This document shows positions 8,875 through 17,894 of a stretch of 64,000 bases of DNA, in pieces. How positions within the stretch are numbered: the first letter of the stretch is position 1; each line of letters opens with the position of its first letter. The position numbers and the translations under genes are program-made. The DNA is from Arthrobacter sp. EM1 (GTDB taxonomy: Bacteria; Actinomycetota; Actinomycetes; Actinomycetales; Micrococcaceae): NCBI RefSeq assembly GCF_029964055.1, contig NZ_CP124836.1, positions 2,046,001 through 2,110,000 on the forward strand, read 5' to 3'. A model generated the notes under the pieces. That model was not told the DNA's origin, did no database searches, and saw only the letters and a list, made by a program, of their open reading frames with translations.

Positions 8875-11205
8875 CTAGTTGGCCGCCGCAAGCAGCCCGG
8901 TGCGCACCGTGCGGGTGGCGGCGACGAGGTTGCGCAGGGATTCTTCGGTTTCGGCGTAGCCGCGGGTTTTCAGGCCGCAGTCCGGATTGACCCAGAGCTG
9001 GCGGGACGGGACGTGCCTGACGGCGGTGCTGAGCAGCTCGGTGACTTCCTGCTCGCCCGGGACGCGCGGCGAGTGGATGTCATACACCCCCGGGCCGACG
9101 CCGCGGCTGAAGCCATGGGACTGAAGATCATGCACAACCTCCATCCGGGACCGGGCGGCCTCGATCGAGGTGACGTCGGCGTCGAGGCCGTCGATCGCGT
9201 CGATGATGGCGCCAAACTCGGAGTAGCACAGGTGCGTGTGGATCTGGGTCGCATCCGCGGCGCCCGCGGTGGCGAGGCGGAAGGAGTTCACCGACCAGTC
9301 CAGGTACGCGGCCTGGTCCGCCGTGCGCAGCGGCAGGAGTTCGCGCAGGGCTGGCTCGTCCACCTGGATGATCTTGATGCCGGCAGCTTCGAGGTCCGTG
9401 ATCTCATCGCGCAGGGCCAGCGCCACCTGGTCGGCGGTCTCGCCGAGCGGCTGGTCGTCGCGGACGAAGGACCAGGCGAGGATGGTGACCGGTCCGGTGA
9501 GCATGCCCTTCATCGGCTTGCCGGTGAGGGACTGCGCATAGCTGGCCCAGTCCACTGTGATCGGTGCACCGCGGGTGACATCGCCCCACAGGATGGACGG
9601 GCGCGTGCAGCGGGAGCCGTAGGACTGGACCCAGCCGTGCACCGTGACGTCGAAGCCCTCGAGGTTTTCGGCGAAGTACTGGACCATGTCGTTGCGCTCC
9701 GGCTCACCGTGAACCAGGACGTCGAAACCGAGCTCTTCCTGCAGCTCCACAACACGCTTGATCTCATCCTTCATCAGCAGCCCGTACTGTTCGGCGCTGA
9801 TCAAGCCCTTGTTGGCGCGGGCCCGGGCGGTGCGGATCTCACCGGTCTGCGGGAAGGAGCCGATGGTGGTGGTCGGCAGTGGGGGCAGGTGCAGCGCCGC
9901 AGACTGCGCGGCTTCGCGGACGGCGTAGGCGGAGCGGCTGAAGTCGGCCCCGGTCAGCGCGGCGGTGCGGTTCCGGACCTCGTCGCGGCGGACGCCCTTG
10001 GCTGCGGCACGGTCGGCGATGATGCGGGTGGCCGCCTCGATGGCGGGCCGGGCTGCTTCCGGCCCGGTCAGCCAACCGGCCAGGGTAACAACTTCGGTAG
10101 CCTTCTGGTCGGCGAAGGCGAGCCAGCTGCGCAGCTGCGCGGGGAGCTGGACTTCCTCCTCGACGTCGTGCGGAACGTGCGCGGTGGTGGTGGAGGTGCT
10201 GACGGCCAGCCGGGCGACGGACTTCCGGAGCTCGGTGAGCTTCCCGGCCGAGGCGGCAAGATCGTTGCGCCAAATGTTGTGGCCGTCCACAACGCCTGCG
10301 ACGAGGGTTGTATTGCCCAGCGCGGCCAGGGCCGCCGCGGCGGGCACACCGCCCTTGTAGACGTCCAGGTGCAGGGCGTCGATGCCGGTGGCGGCGAGCG
10401 TGCCGAGCTGGCCGTCAAGCGCGCCGTAGGGGGTGGAGACGAACAGCCGGGGGCGGTTGGCGGCGGCGGCGAGCACCTCGTAGGAACGGGCGACTGCGGC
10501 CTGGATCTCTTCGGCGGGGGTGTCCTGGTCCACCACCAGGGCGGGCTCGTCGAGCTGGACCCAGCTGGCCCCGGCGGCGGCGAGCTTCTCCAGCAGGACT
10601 GTGTACACCGGCAGGACGTCCGCCAGGCGCGAGAGCGGGCTGAAGCCGGCGGGGGCGTCCCCGGAGGCCTTGCTCAGCAACAGGAAGGTGACCGGGCCGA
10701 CGAGGTACGGCCGGGTCTCGACGCCGTTGGCCAAAGCGTAGGCGAATTCCTCAACGATGCGGCTGGAAGTCAGCGAGAAATCGGTTTCCGGGCCGATTTC
10801 CGGGACGAGGTAGTGGTAGTTGGTGTCGAACCACTTGGTCATTTCCAGTGGCTGCTGGTCTTTGGTGCCGCGGGCCAGGGTGAAGTAGCCGTCGATGCCG
10901 AGCTGGCCCCCGGCATCCAGGAGGTTACCGAAGCGGGCGGGCACCGCGCCGAGGTGGGCGGCGGCGTCGAGCACCTGGTCGTAGTAGGAGAAGGTGCCGG
11001 GCACTGCTGCCGCCTCGGTCAGGCCCAGGCCCTGCAGGCGCTTGGCGGTGCCGAGCTGGATCTCCTTGGCTGCGGCATCGAGGGCCGCGGCATCGATGCT
11101 GCCGGCCCAGTAAGCCTCGACGGCCTTCTTGAGTTCGCGGCGCCGGCCGATGCGCGGGTAGCCCAGGATCGAAGCGGACGGGAAGGGGGTGAGCGTGTCA
11201 GTCAT
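8875..11205 (-). CDS. metE: Cobalamin-independent methionine synthase
   Basis: A 776-residue 5-methyltetrahydropteroyltriglutamate-homocysteine S-methyltransferase, the last step of methionine synthesis. The N-terminus ASILGYPRIGRRRELKKAVE and the full double-barrel length match MetE. Zinc ligands are visible in THLCYSEF near residue 657 and in WVNPDCGLKTRGY near 743. The ATG at 11205 has AGGA about 6-8 nt upstream. It lies 53 bp downstream of metF on the same strand, so the folate methyl donor and its user are probably co-transcribed. It needs Zn2+ and no B12. Confidence 0.97.
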   Translation of the reverse strand: MTDTLTPFPSASILGYPRIGRRRELKKAVEAYWAGSIDAAALDAAAKEIQLGTAKRLQGLGLTEAAAVPGTFSYYDQVLDAAAHLGAVPARFGNLLDAGGQLGIDGYFTLARGTKDQQPLEMTKWFDTNYHYLVPEIGPETDFSLTSSRIVEEFAYALANGVETRPYLVGPVTFLLLSKASGDAPAGFSPLSRLADVLPVYTVLLEKLAAAGASWVQLDEPALVVDQDTPAEEIQAAVARSYEVLAAAANRPRLFVSTPYGALDGQLGTLAATGIDALHLDVYKGGVPAAAALAALGNTTLVAGVVDGHNIWRNDLAASAGKLTELRKSVARLAVSTSTTTAHVPHDVEEEVQLPAQLRSWLAFADQKATEVVTLAGWLTGPEAARPAIEAATRIIADRAAAKGVRRDEVRNRTAALTGADFSRSAYAVREAAQSAALHLPPLPTTTIGSFPQTGEIRTARARANKGLISAEQYGLLMKDEIKRVVELQEELGFDVLVHGEPERNDMVQYFAENLEGFDVTVHGWVQSYGSRCTRPSILWGDVTRGAPITVDWASYAQSLTGKPMKGMLTGPVTILAWSFVRDDQPLGETADQVALALRDEITDLEAAGIKIIQVDEPALRELLPLRTADQAAYLDWSVNSFRLATAGAADATQIHTHLCYSEFGAIIDAIDGLDADVTSIEAARSRMEVVHDLQSHGFSRGVGPGVYDIHSPRVPGEQEVTELLSTAVRHVPSRQLWVNPDCGLKTRGYAETEESLRNLVAATRTVRTGLLAAAN

Positions 11206-11258
11206 GGGAAGTCCTAGAAGTTGGTGGTGTGGTGCGGAGGAGAGTTTTTGGTGAGCCG

Positions 11259-12233
11259 TCAGCCGGCGAGCTGTCGGCGTCCGGCCGTGCGCTGGTGGCT
11301 TCTGTGCCGGCTGGCGCTCCGCGGGCGCGGCAGCGCGAGTTTGTCCAGCACGTCCAGTGCAGCGGCATGTTCATTGAAGGTATAGAGGTGCAACCCGGGG
11401 GCTCCGGCGTCCAGCGCCGCGTTAGCCAAGTCCACTGTGGCGCCGACCCCGATCCGGGTCCGGTCGGTGTCGGTGCCCGCGGCGGTGAGCCGGTCGATGA
11501 GGACCGGGTCCGGCGCGACGCCGGTCAGCTCGCTGAGGCGGGTGAGCCGGCGGACGCTGGTGAGCGGCATAACCCCCGGAATAATCGGGATGGTGACGCC
11601 GGCCCGGCGTGCCCGTGCCAGCAGGTCCGCGTACTGGCCGGTGTGGAAAAACACCTGTGTGATGGCAAAGTCCGCGCCGGAGCGCTGCTTGGCCAGGAGC
11701 ACCTCCACATCATGCGCTTCGCTCGGGGACTCCGGGTGCCGGGTGGGGTAGGCAGCGACGCCGATCGCCACCTTACCGGCGCAGAGCAGCGCGGACCGGC
11801 GCTGTTCGACCCGGCGGATGAGCTCAATCAGGTCCTGTGCGTATCGCAGCGAACCCGCGGGCGGCACAACGCCGTCTTTGGGCTGGTCGCCGCGCAGGGC
11901 AAGGATGCCACGCACGCCGACGTCGAGCAGTTCGCCGATGATGTCGGCGAGCTCCTGCGGTGAGTTTCCAACGCAGGTCAGGTGCGCCAGCGGCCGCAGC
12001 GTGGTCTCCTGGACAAGCCGGTTGATCAGTTCGACGGCGGTGGTCCGGTTCGAGCCGCTGGCGCCGTAGGTCACGGACACGTAGTCCGGGTCCGTGCTTT
12101 CGAGTTCGCCGATGGTGGTCCAGAGCGATTCCGTGGCAGCGGGTGACCGCGGCGGGAATAGCTCGTAGGAGAGGGCGACAGGAGCCGTTCCGGCAAGATC
12201 TGGATGGGTGTCAATAAGGCTTGGTGGAGACAT
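11259..12233 (-). CDS. metF: Methylenetetrahydrofolate reductase
   Basis: A 324-residue flavoenzyme that reduces 5,10-methylene-THF to 5-methyl-THF, the methyl donor for MetE. VALSYELFPPRS near residue 20 and DYVSVTYGASGS contain the family catalytic and FAD-contact residues, followed by LAHLTCVG and GILALRGDQP. The start at 12233 has AAGGA 5 nt upstream; the open frame extends further, but the extra residues are not MetF-like. It is the first gene of a metF-metE operon, preceded by a leader of about 220 nt. Confidence 0.95.
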   Translation of the reverse strand: MSPPSLIDTHPDLAGTAPVALSYELFPPRSPAATESLWTTIGELESTDPDYVSVTYGASGSNRTTAVELINRLVQETTLRPLAHLTCVGNSPQELADIIGELLDVGVRGILALRGDQPKDGVVPPAGSLRYAQDLIELIRRVEQRRSALLCAGKVAIGVAAYPTRHPESPSEAHDVEVLLAKQRSGADFAITQVFFHTGQYADLLARARRAGVTIPIIPGVMPLTSVRRLTRLSELTGVAPDPVLIDRLTAAGTDTDRTRIGVGATVDLANAALDAGAPGLHLYTFNEHAAALDVLDKLALPRPRSASRHRSHQRTAGRRQLAG

Positions 12234-12487
12234 TTGCGTCCTTGGCTGTGACCACTGACGGCGTTGCCGTCGGTGAATTGAGTTTGGGGAACACGGAGGA
12301 GACTCCAGCAGGACGCAGCCGCGACTGTTACGCCTGATACGAAGTATTCCGTGAGCAAATGTCAGGCCCACATGGGGGCACCCACACCCTCCTGGGCCGC
12401 CGGTGGGCAGGCCTTCAGCGGAGGATCGCTGACACGTTACCGGGGTAACTTGGATAGAACTTTACGGCCCGCCCGGTCAGCGTTCAA
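12234..12487 (-). promoter_or_regulatory. metF promoter, palindromic operator and long leader
   Basis: On the minus strand a -35 TTGAAC (12482-12487) and -10 TAAAGT (12459-12464) are 17 bp apart. A perfect palindrome, GTTACC-GG-GGTAAC (12436-12449), lies just downstream of the predicted start site, where a repressor would block initiation. The leader to metF is about 218 nt. It contains a hairpin GACGGC-AAC-GCCGTC close to the ribosome-binding site and a small palindrome ATAC-GAA-GTAT. I did not recognise a SAM or cobalamin riboswitch. Nothing gene-like was seen between 12488 and 12636. Confidence 0.5.
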
Positions 12488-12648
12488 GTCCGCTGCCGAA
12501 TTAAGACGTGCTCTTACGGAACTTTCCGGCTGGTGACAGAACATTCTTCGCTTTAATGCGCCAGGGGCCGGTTTGCGGACGGTATACCCGACGGAAGTGT
12601 TGGCGCCGGCATCTGCCTTTCACACCCGCGCAGGACTATTCTTTTGCC

Positions 12649-12846
12649 ATGATCCAGCTTCCAGCCAGCTACCAGGAGTACCTCGCCGGCAAGAGCGAGA
12701 GTTTCATCAACGCCGTGCGTCCCATTTTGATGCAGTCCGCGGCGGACAAGATGCACGGCGTCCGGGTTGTGGTGCACCCGCACGACCACCAGGCCCATCT
12801 GGACTCCACCATCCCGTTCGGTTCCGTTGTGGAGGACATCGACTGA
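12649..12846 (+). CDS. Small hypothetical protein (65 aa)
   Basis: A 65-residue soluble ORF, MIQLPASYQEYLAGK at the start and FGSVVEDID at the end, with a His-rich stretch VVVHPHDHQAHLD. I do not recognise a family. Support for a real gene: TATTCT at 12637-12642 ends 6 nt before the ATG in the same leaderless arrangement as nearby genes, codon third positions are GC-rich, and a perfect GC hairpin follows the stop. The residues HxHDHxxH could bind a metal, but that is only suggestive. Confidence 0.55.
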   Translation: MIQLPASYQEYLAGKSESFINAVRPILMQSAADKMHGVRVVVHPHDHQAHLDSTIPFGSVVEDID

Positions 12847-12847
12847 C

Positions 12848-12861
12848 GCCTGCCGGCAGGC
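12848..12861. terminator. Short palindromic terminator between the 65-aa ORF and the ROK gene
   Basis: A perfect 14-base palindrome GCCTGCCGGCAGGC followed by TTT on the plus strand lies between two convergent genes. The stem is short, so efficiency is uncertain. Confidence 0.45.
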
Positions 12862-12862
12862 T

Positions 12863-14116
12863 TTAGCCGTCCAGCAGGAGGCGCTGCGAGCGCGGTGCCA
12901 GCGTGTGTTCAAGCACGAGGCAGGCGGCGCCGACAGCGCCGACGTCCTCGCCGACGCCGGTGCCGACCACTTCGATCTCGTGGATCTTCCGGGTGGCGCT
13001 GCCGTCCCGGACGAGCTCCGGGACCCGTTCAAGGTAGCGCTGTGAGAGGCAGGTCCAGAACGGGCCGCCGAAAACCACACGGTCCACGTCCAAGGCGTTG
13101 GTAACGATGGAGACGGCGCGGGCCACCAGCACGGCGGAATGGTCAATGATCGCCTCGGCCCGGGGCTCGCCTGCGACCGCCGCCGCGCACAGCGCGGCGA
13201 AGCTCTCCTGGAGGGCAGGACCTGTCTGGACCGCAAGGGGTCCCGCCAGGACCCCCGTTTCGACGGCGCGGGCCACCAGGACCTGAGGGATGCAGGAGGA
13301 CAGGACGCAGCCGCGCGCCCCGCACACGCACGGCGGGCCGTCAGGATCCACGATGATATGCCCGATCTCGCCGGCGTTGCCGGAGGTGCCGCGGACCACC
13401 TCGTCATTGAGCACGATCCCGCAGCCGATGCCGGTGCCCATGTACATAAACACGAAGCTGCCGGAGCCGCTCGGACCGCCCGCCCAGGTCTCCGCCACGG
13501 CGGCGCTCGTTACATCCTTATCCACGATGGTGGACAGCCCCGTCGCCGCTGCGAGCGCATCCCGGAGCGGCACGCGGTCCCAACCGAGCAGGAGCGGAGG
13601 GTCAACCACAGTGCCCTCCTCCAGGTCGATCGGTCCGGGAGAAGCGACGCCGAGGCCGGCGATCCGGGCGGGGTCGACGCCGGAATCCACGACCAGCTGC
13701 TTGATTTCGGCGGCGATGGTGTTGATAACGGCGCCGGGATCCGAGCCCATCGGGGTCTTGATCCGGGAATGCTTGACCACTGCTCCGACCAGGTCCAGCA
13801 CAACGAACGTTGTGAGGGCGGGATCCAGATGGACACCCACGGCGTACATCCCGGAGGACTTGAGCCTGAGCATGGTCCGCGGCTTGCCCGGGCCGGTGCC
13901 TTCCTTGCCCGCCTCGTAGATCAGGTCCTGGTCCAGCAGCCGCCGGGAGATGTTGGAGATCGTCTGCGGGGACAGCCCGACAATCTGCGCCAGTTCCACC
14001 CGGCTAAGGCCCGCCGGGGACCGACGGATGGCGTCGAGGATCACCGTGAGGTTGAAATCCCCCATCCGCGGCAAGTTGGTTCCGCGCCTCGGCGAGGGCT
14101 GGCGGATTTCAGGCAC
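12863..14116 (-). CDS. ROK-family transcriptional regulator
   Basis: A 417-residue ROK protein: an N-terminal winged helix (GLSRVELAQIVGLSPQTISN, about residues 35-55) fused to a sugar-kinase-like domain. The kinase domain has a phosphate-binding GTGIGCG and the zinc-site motif CVCGARGC. The canonical Glu after GCx is replaced (GCVLSSC), and the usual NDxN is KDVT, so kinase activity is doubtful and a pure regulator is likely. The GTG at 14116 was chosen because AGGGG lies about 5 nt upstream. No sugar transport or catabolic genes are adjacent, so the regulon and ligand are unknown. Confidence 0.88.
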   Translation of the reverse strand: MPEIRQPSPRRGTNLPRMGDFNLTVILDAIRRSPAGLSRVELAQIVGLSPQTISNISRRLLDQDLIYEAGKEGTGPGKPRTMLRLKSSGMYAVGVHLDPALTTFVVLDLVGAVVKHSRIKTPMGSDPGAVINTIAAEIKQLVVDSGVDPARIAGLGVASPGPIDLEEGTVVDPPLLLGWDRVPLRDALAAATGLSTIVDKDVTSAAVAETWAGGPSGSGSFVFMYMGTGIGCGIVLNDEVVRGTSGNAGEIGHIIVDPDGPPCVCGARGCVLSSCIPQVLVARAVETGVLAGPLAVQTGPALQESFAALCAAAVAGEPRAEAIIDHSAVLVARAVSIVTNALDVDRVVFGGPFWTCLSQRYLERVPELVRDGSATRKIHEIEVVGTGVGEDVGAVGAACLVLEHTLAPRSQRLLLDG

Positions 14117-14199
14117 TGATACCCCTAAACGTCTTTGGCTGCGCACTGCTTATCTCAGAATCGTACGTTAAGCTCCGGTGGCGGCCCATACACCCCGCT

Positions 14200-15384
14200 T
14201 CACACTGCAGCGGATTTCCGGATGCTCGCTGTCACGGTGAATTTAGGGTTTCTTCCGACCTCGCGGGTGGGGCCAATAAGCCGCTGCAGCGTGGGCCGGT
14301 AGTGCAGGTGGCTGTTGAACACCGTCCAGAGCTCCCCGCCCGGAGCCAGCACCCGGCCCGCCGCCTCGATCAGTTTGATGCCAGCCCCGGGATGCACCGC
14401 CGCACCGACGTGGAAGGGCGGGTTGAGCAGGATTAGCTCCGCGCTGGCCTCCGGGAGTGAGCCCATCGCATCGTCCTGCAGGGCCGTGATCCGGTCACCG
14501 AGGCCATTGGCCTGCGCCGTGGCTCGGGCGGACTCGACGGCGGCGGCGGACTGGTCCGTGGCCGTGACCCGGGAACCGGGGTGGCTGCGGGCATACATGG
14601 CGGCGAGGATGCCGGTCCCGCAGCCCAGGTCGACGGCGTGCCGTGCGGCCGGCATCCGGGGCAGGAACTCCAGCAGGAACCGGGTGCCGATGTCCAGCCC
14701 GGTGCCGGCAAAGACTGCGCCCCGGGCACAGACAGCCAGTCCCAGGTCGGTATTGACCTCCGTGCTGGGGAACGGCGGGGCCCCGGTGGCGGGGCGGGGA
14801 CGCCGGGCCAGCAGGATCCGGGACTTTTGCCGGGCACGCTGCGGCTGGACTTCACCGAAGTGACGCTCCAGCACGGCGTTCATGCCCAGGCTCATGTGTT
14901 TGACCCGGCCGCCGGCCAGCAGCACAACGTCGGGCGCGGCGTAGCGGGCGACGGCGTCGGCAATCTCCTCGAGCTCAGCCAGCGACTTGGGCAGCTGGAG
15001 CAACACCAGGGTGGCACCGGACAGCAGCCCGGCGCCGAGCGGAAACTGCTCAAAACCGCCGTCGACGCCTAGCTTCTCCGCGTTGTTGCGGAGGGCACGT
15101 TCCCCGGTGATGAGGTCCTGGTGCACACGGACCGGGCCATTCAGCGCGCCCGGCTCCCCGGTGTTCCACCTGTTCAGCGCCAGCGCGCCGAGGGTCAACG
15201 CTCCGTACCGGTCCCCCACGATGGCCAGCCGTCCGCCCGGAGGCAGCAGCCCGTCCGCGAGCAGTCCGCCGGCGGCCTCGAGCAGGAGCGGGTCCGTTGC
15301 GTCCCAGGCCTGCAGGTTGGGCGCCTCCACATCCGGAGACCTGCCCAGCCGGGAGAAGAGGGATTCAAGAGTGTTGTCCGCCAC
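14200..15384 (-). CDS. RlmG-like class I SAM rRNA methyltransferase
   Basis: A 394-residue protein with two Rossmann-like halves, the layout of RsmC/RlmG enzymes that N2-methylate guanines in rRNA. The SAM motif VDLGCGTGILAAMYA lies near residue 240 and the catalytic NPPFH motif (LILLNPPFHVG) near 310. Length and layout best match RlmG (23S G1835 in E. coli), but the exact target is inferred. The GTG start at 15384 has AAGGCGG 8 nt upstream. It follows a flavin monooxygenase by 40 bp on the same strand and may share its transcript. Confidence 0.8.
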   Translation of the reverse strand: MADNTLESLFSRLGRSPDVEAPNLQAWDATDPLLLEAAGGLLADGLLPPGGRLAIVGDRYGALTLGALALNRWNTGEPGALNGPVRVHQDLITGERALRNNAEKLGVDGGFEQFPLGAGLLSGATLVLLQLPKSLAELEEIADAVARYAAPDVVLLAGGRVKHMSLGMNAVLERHFGEVQPQRARQKSRILLARRPRPATGAPPFPSTEVNTDLGLAVCARGAVFAGTGLDIGTRFLLEFLPRMPAARHAVDLGCGTGILAAMYARSHPGSRVTATDQSAAAVESARATAQANGLGDRITALQDDAMGSLPEASAELILLNPPFHVGAAVHPGAGIKLIEAAGRVLAPGGELWTVFNSHLHYRPTLQRLIGPTREVGRNPKFTVTASIRKSAAV

Positions 15385-15424
15385 GCGCGAGTTGCCGCCT
15401 TATGTGAGTCCGGTGAGTGAGTGT

Positions 15425-16600
15425 TCAGGACGGGTAAACGAAGTCCCCTGCCAATTTATCCTGCCCGCCAAGTAAACGCAGGATGCCTGCCACCGCGGAC
15501 CGGCCCGCCCGGTTGGCACCGATGGTGGACGAGGACGGACCGTAGCCCACCAGGTGGACCCGTGGTTCCGCGGCCACCTGCGTGCCGTCCATGGCGATCC
15601 CGCCGCCCGGGCCACGCAGGTGCAGCGGGGCGAGGTGTTCAAGCTCCGCCCGGAAGCCGGTGGCCCAGAGAATCACGTCGGCGGCCAGGAAGCTGCCATC
15701 TGCCCGCCGCACTCCCCCGGGCTCGATGCCGGTGAACATGGGCTGGCGCTCCAGGACACCGCGGTCCGCGGCCGCGCGCAGGGCCGGGGTCCAGAGCAAC
15801 CCGGTCACCGCGACGATGCTTTGCGGCGGCAGTCCCTGCCGGACGCGTTCTTCCACCAGCGCGACGGCGTTGTGCCCGGCCCGGCGGTCAAAGTCCGTGT
15901 CCCGCCAGACCGGTTCCCGGCGGGTGAACCAGCTGGTCCCGGTGACGTGGGAGATCTCGTCGAGCAAACCGACGGCGGAGATTCCCCCGCCCACCACGAT
16001 CACATGCCGGCCGCGGAACTCTTCGGCGGAAACGTAGTCCGCAACGTGCAGCTGCCGCCCCTGGAAGGTGGCCCGTCCAGGGTAGATCGGCCAAAACGGC
16101 CGGGTCCAGGAACCGGTGGCGTTAATGATGGCCCGGGCGGACCAGTCGCCGCCCGTGCTGGCGATCCGCAGCCGCCCGTTCGGCTCCGCGTCCTCCCGGG
16201 TGACCGACCGGACTTTGACGGGGCGCTCGACGGCGAGCGAGAGCTCGTGTTCGTAGCCGCCAAAGTACCTCGGCAGGAAGCTGGAGCTCGCTTCGTCCGG
16301 GTCGACGGCGGGCTGCGGCCGGCCGGGCAGGTCGCTGATGCCGTTGACGGTGGACATCCGCAGGCTCTTCCAGCGGTGCCGCCAGGCCCCGCCTGGACCG
16401 TCCTCGCCGTCGAGGACAAGGTAGCTGCCGGCCGGCCCGCCGGTTCCTCCGCCCTCGGCCGTTCCTCCGTTGTCGGGGCGGGCCGTGGCCGGGACCAGGC
16501 CGCGGCGGCGCAGGTGGTAGGCGGCGGAGAGCCCGGCTTGGCCACCGCCGATAACAACCACGTCGGCGGACCTGAGCGTCCCGTCACCCGCTGTGGACAT
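15425..16600 (-). CDS. Flavin-containing NAD(P)H oxidoreductase/monooxygenase
   Basis: A 391-residue flavoprotein. It has an FAD motif VVVIGGGQAGLSAAYHL at residues 14-30 and an NAD(P)H motif VIVVGGGISAVGLL in the middle, the two-Rossmann arrangement of Baeyer-Villiger/flavin monooxygenases. Between the FAD motif and GPGGAWRHRW is a Gly-rich insert of low complexity. The substrate is unknown. It lies 6 bp downstream of the yjdM-like gene, so the two are probably one transcript. Confidence 0.85.
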   Translation of the reverse strand: MSTAGDGTLRSADVVVIGGGQAGLSAAYHLRRRGLVPATARPDNGGTAEGGGTGGPAGSYLVLDGEDGPGGAWRHRWKSLRMSTVNGISDLPGRPQPAVDPDEASSSFLPRYFGGYEHELSLAVERPVKVRSVTREDAEPNGRLRIASTGGDWSARAIINATGSWTRPFWPIYPGRATFQGRQLHVADYVSAEEFRGRHVIVVGGGISAVGLLDEISHVTGTSWFTRREPVWRDTDFDRRAGHNAVALVEERVRQGLPPQSIVAVTGLLWTPALRAAADRGVLERQPMFTGIEPGGVRRADGSFLAADVILWATGFRAELEHLAPLHLRGPGGGIAMDGTQVAAEPRVHLVGYGPSSSTIGANRAGRSAVAGILRLLGGQDKLAGDFVYPS

Positions 16601-16606
16601 TACGGC

Positions 16607-16960
16607 TCACATTTTCTTGACGACACTGGATTTCAGCTGCATGGGTCCGACGCCGTCGACCTTGCAGTCGATGTTGTGGCCCTCAACCCCGTTGACCAGC
16701 CGGATTCCGCGGACTTTGGTCCCGACTTTGATGACGGTGGAACTGCCCTTGATCTTCAGGTCCTTAATGACCGTCACTGTGTCCCCGTCGGAGAGGACGT
16801 TGCCAACGGCATCCTTGACCGGTGCTGGTTCCTGTCCGCCGGTCTCTGCTTCCGCTGCGGGCGACCATTCGTGGGCACACTCGGGGCAGACCAGGAGCGC
16901 ACCCATCTCATAGCTGTATTCACTGGAGCATTCCGGGCACGGCGGCAGGGTCTCATTCAC
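16607..16960 (-). CDS. YjdM/PhnA-type zinc-ribbon protein
   Basis: A 117-residue protein of the YjdM (formerly PhnA) family: an N-terminal zinc ribbon, [12 protein letters not shown] then VCPECAHEW, followed by a small SH3-like beta domain [17 protein letters not shown]. Despite the old name, a role in phosphonate use is not established. The GTG at 16960 is preferred: TACTGT (16968-16973) ends 7 nt upstream, the leaderless arrangement. The longer open frame extends antisense through the DoxX-like gene and is rejected. Confidence 0.88.
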   Translation of the reverse strand: MNETLPPCPECSSEYSYEMGALLVCPECAHEWSPAAEAETGGQEPAPVKDAVGNVLSDGDTVTVIKDLKIKGSSTVIKVGTKVRGIRLVNGVEGHNIDCKVDGVGPMQLKSSVVKKM

Positions 16961-17047
16961 GACCCCAACAGTAGTCGAGGTGCCGGGCCGAATCGCGGGA
17001 AGGCCGGCATTGCTAAGCTGAGCTCCCCAGAGTGAAGGCGGCGCCCC

Positions 17048-17539
17048 ATGGCCCAGAGCCCAGTTCAACCCCACCGCCCGGTCCCAACACCGGGTTCGCC
17101 TCCCGCGCCGGGGGATTCCCGGCTGCGCTCCGGCGTCCGGACTGCAGGCAGGATGCTGCTGGGAGGATTCCTGTTGCTGGCCGGTGTCAGCCACCTGGGC
17201 TGGGCGCGGGAGGCGTTCCATGCCCAGGTGCCGCCATGGTTGCCGTTGGACGTGGACTTTGTGGTGGTTGCGTCCGGACTGGTGGAAATCGGCCTGGGCG
17301 TTGGCCTGCTGCTGATCAGGCGGCGGCGGGTTGCCCTCGGTTGGCTGGTCGCTGCCTTTTTTGTCGCCGTTTTTCCCGGGAATATCTCCCAGTTCGCTAC
17401 CGGCACCGATTCGTTTGGCCTCAACTCGGACACCAGCCGCGGGATCCGGCTGCTGTTCCAGCCGCTGCTGGTGCTCTGGGCCTTGTGGTCCACGGGCGCC
17501 TGGCGGGCCTGGCGGATGAGTCGGCGCGCCGGCCGGTAA
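17048..17539 (+). CDS. DoxX-like small integral membrane protein
   Basis: A 163-residue protein with a Pro-rich cytoplasmic N-terminus (residues 1-35) and about four transmembrane helices, among them [17 protein letters not shown] and [20 protein letters not shown]. The ISHL-type start and four-helix length resemble the DoxX/DUF417-like membrane family. The function is unknown. GAAGG lies about 10 nt before the ATG. It is divergent from yjdM and ends before the tRNA-Ala terminator. Confidence 0.7.
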   Translation: MAQSPVQPHRPVPTPGSPPAPGDSRLRSGVRTAGRMLLGGFLLLAGVSHLGWAREAFHAQVPPWLPLDVDFVVVASGLVEIGLGVGLLLIRRRRVALGWLVAAFFVAVFPGNISQFATGTDSFGLNSDTSRGIRLLFQPLLVLWALWSTGAWRAWRMSRRAGR

Positions 17540-17629
17540 ACCGGCACCGCTGCCTGCCCTGGTCCCGGCTGGTTCGTGCACTGCAGCCGGCGGCAGCCCG
17601 TTCCGGGCGCAAAAAATTCCCCGAAAGAC

Positions 17630-17660
17630 AAAAGGTCCTGCTCACTGAGCAGGACCTTTT
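17630..17660. terminator. Bidirectional terminator: tRNA-Ala copy 1 / DoxX-like gene
   Basis: A 31-nt perfect palindrome with stem AAAAGGTCCTGCTCA. It ends in a T run in both directions and lies between the convergent tRNA-Ala and the membrane-protein gene. Confidence 0.9.
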
Positions 17661-17664
17661 TCGG

Positions 17665-17737
17665 TGGAGCTGAGGGGACTCGAACCCCTGACCCCCTGCA
17701 TGCCATGCAGGTGCGCTACCAGCTGCGCCACAGCCCC
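17665..17737 (-). tRNA. tRNA-Ala (GGC), copy 1
   Basis: A complete 73-nt cloverleaf: acceptor GGGGCTG / CAGCTCC, D arm GCGC, anticodon loop ATGGCAT (anticodon GGC, reads GCC and GCU), T arm AGGGG-TTCGAGT-CCCCT, discriminator A, no encoded CCA. It is identical to the copy at 17938 and has its own promoter and terminator. Confidence 0.97.
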
Positions 17738-17793
17738 GAACGTGCCGGGAAATCCGTCCTGCGAAGGAACGTCTCTCCGGAAGCAACCTGTTT

Positions 17794-17823
17794 ATCTTAA
17801 ACCACAATTCCGGTTCACGCGAA
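17794..17823 (-). promoter_or_regulatory. Promoter of tRNA-Ala copy 1
   Basis: On the minus strand TTCGCG (17818-17823) and TAAGAT (17794-17799) are 18 bp apart, about 57 nt upstream of the tRNA. The same -10 sequence precedes copy 2. Confidence 0.55.
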
Positions 17824-17894
17824 TCGGCGAGCCGGCTCGGAGAAACCGGCCCGACCCCGACGTTCCACGCCCGGGCCGGACAACCGCCATACAC

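Noticed and set aside
9013..11217. 734-codon open frame on the plus strand opposite metE
   Set aside because: It mirrors the strongly recognisable metE gene. Long antisense frames are expected from high GC at third positions, and its translation resembles no family.
12318..12345. ATACGAAGTAT as a loxP-like recombination site
   Set aside because: Only an 11-bp palindrome is shared with one loxP arm; there is no second arm, spacer or recombinase gene.
12234..12452. SAM-I/SAM-IV or cobalamin riboswitch before metF
   Set aside because: The conserved cores of these aptamers (including the B12 box) were looked for and not found. The leader remains unassigned.
16961..17581. 207-codon N-terminal extension of the YjdM-like protein
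   Set aside because: It overlaps the DoxX-like gene on the other strand; the zinc ribbon is normally at the N-terminus.
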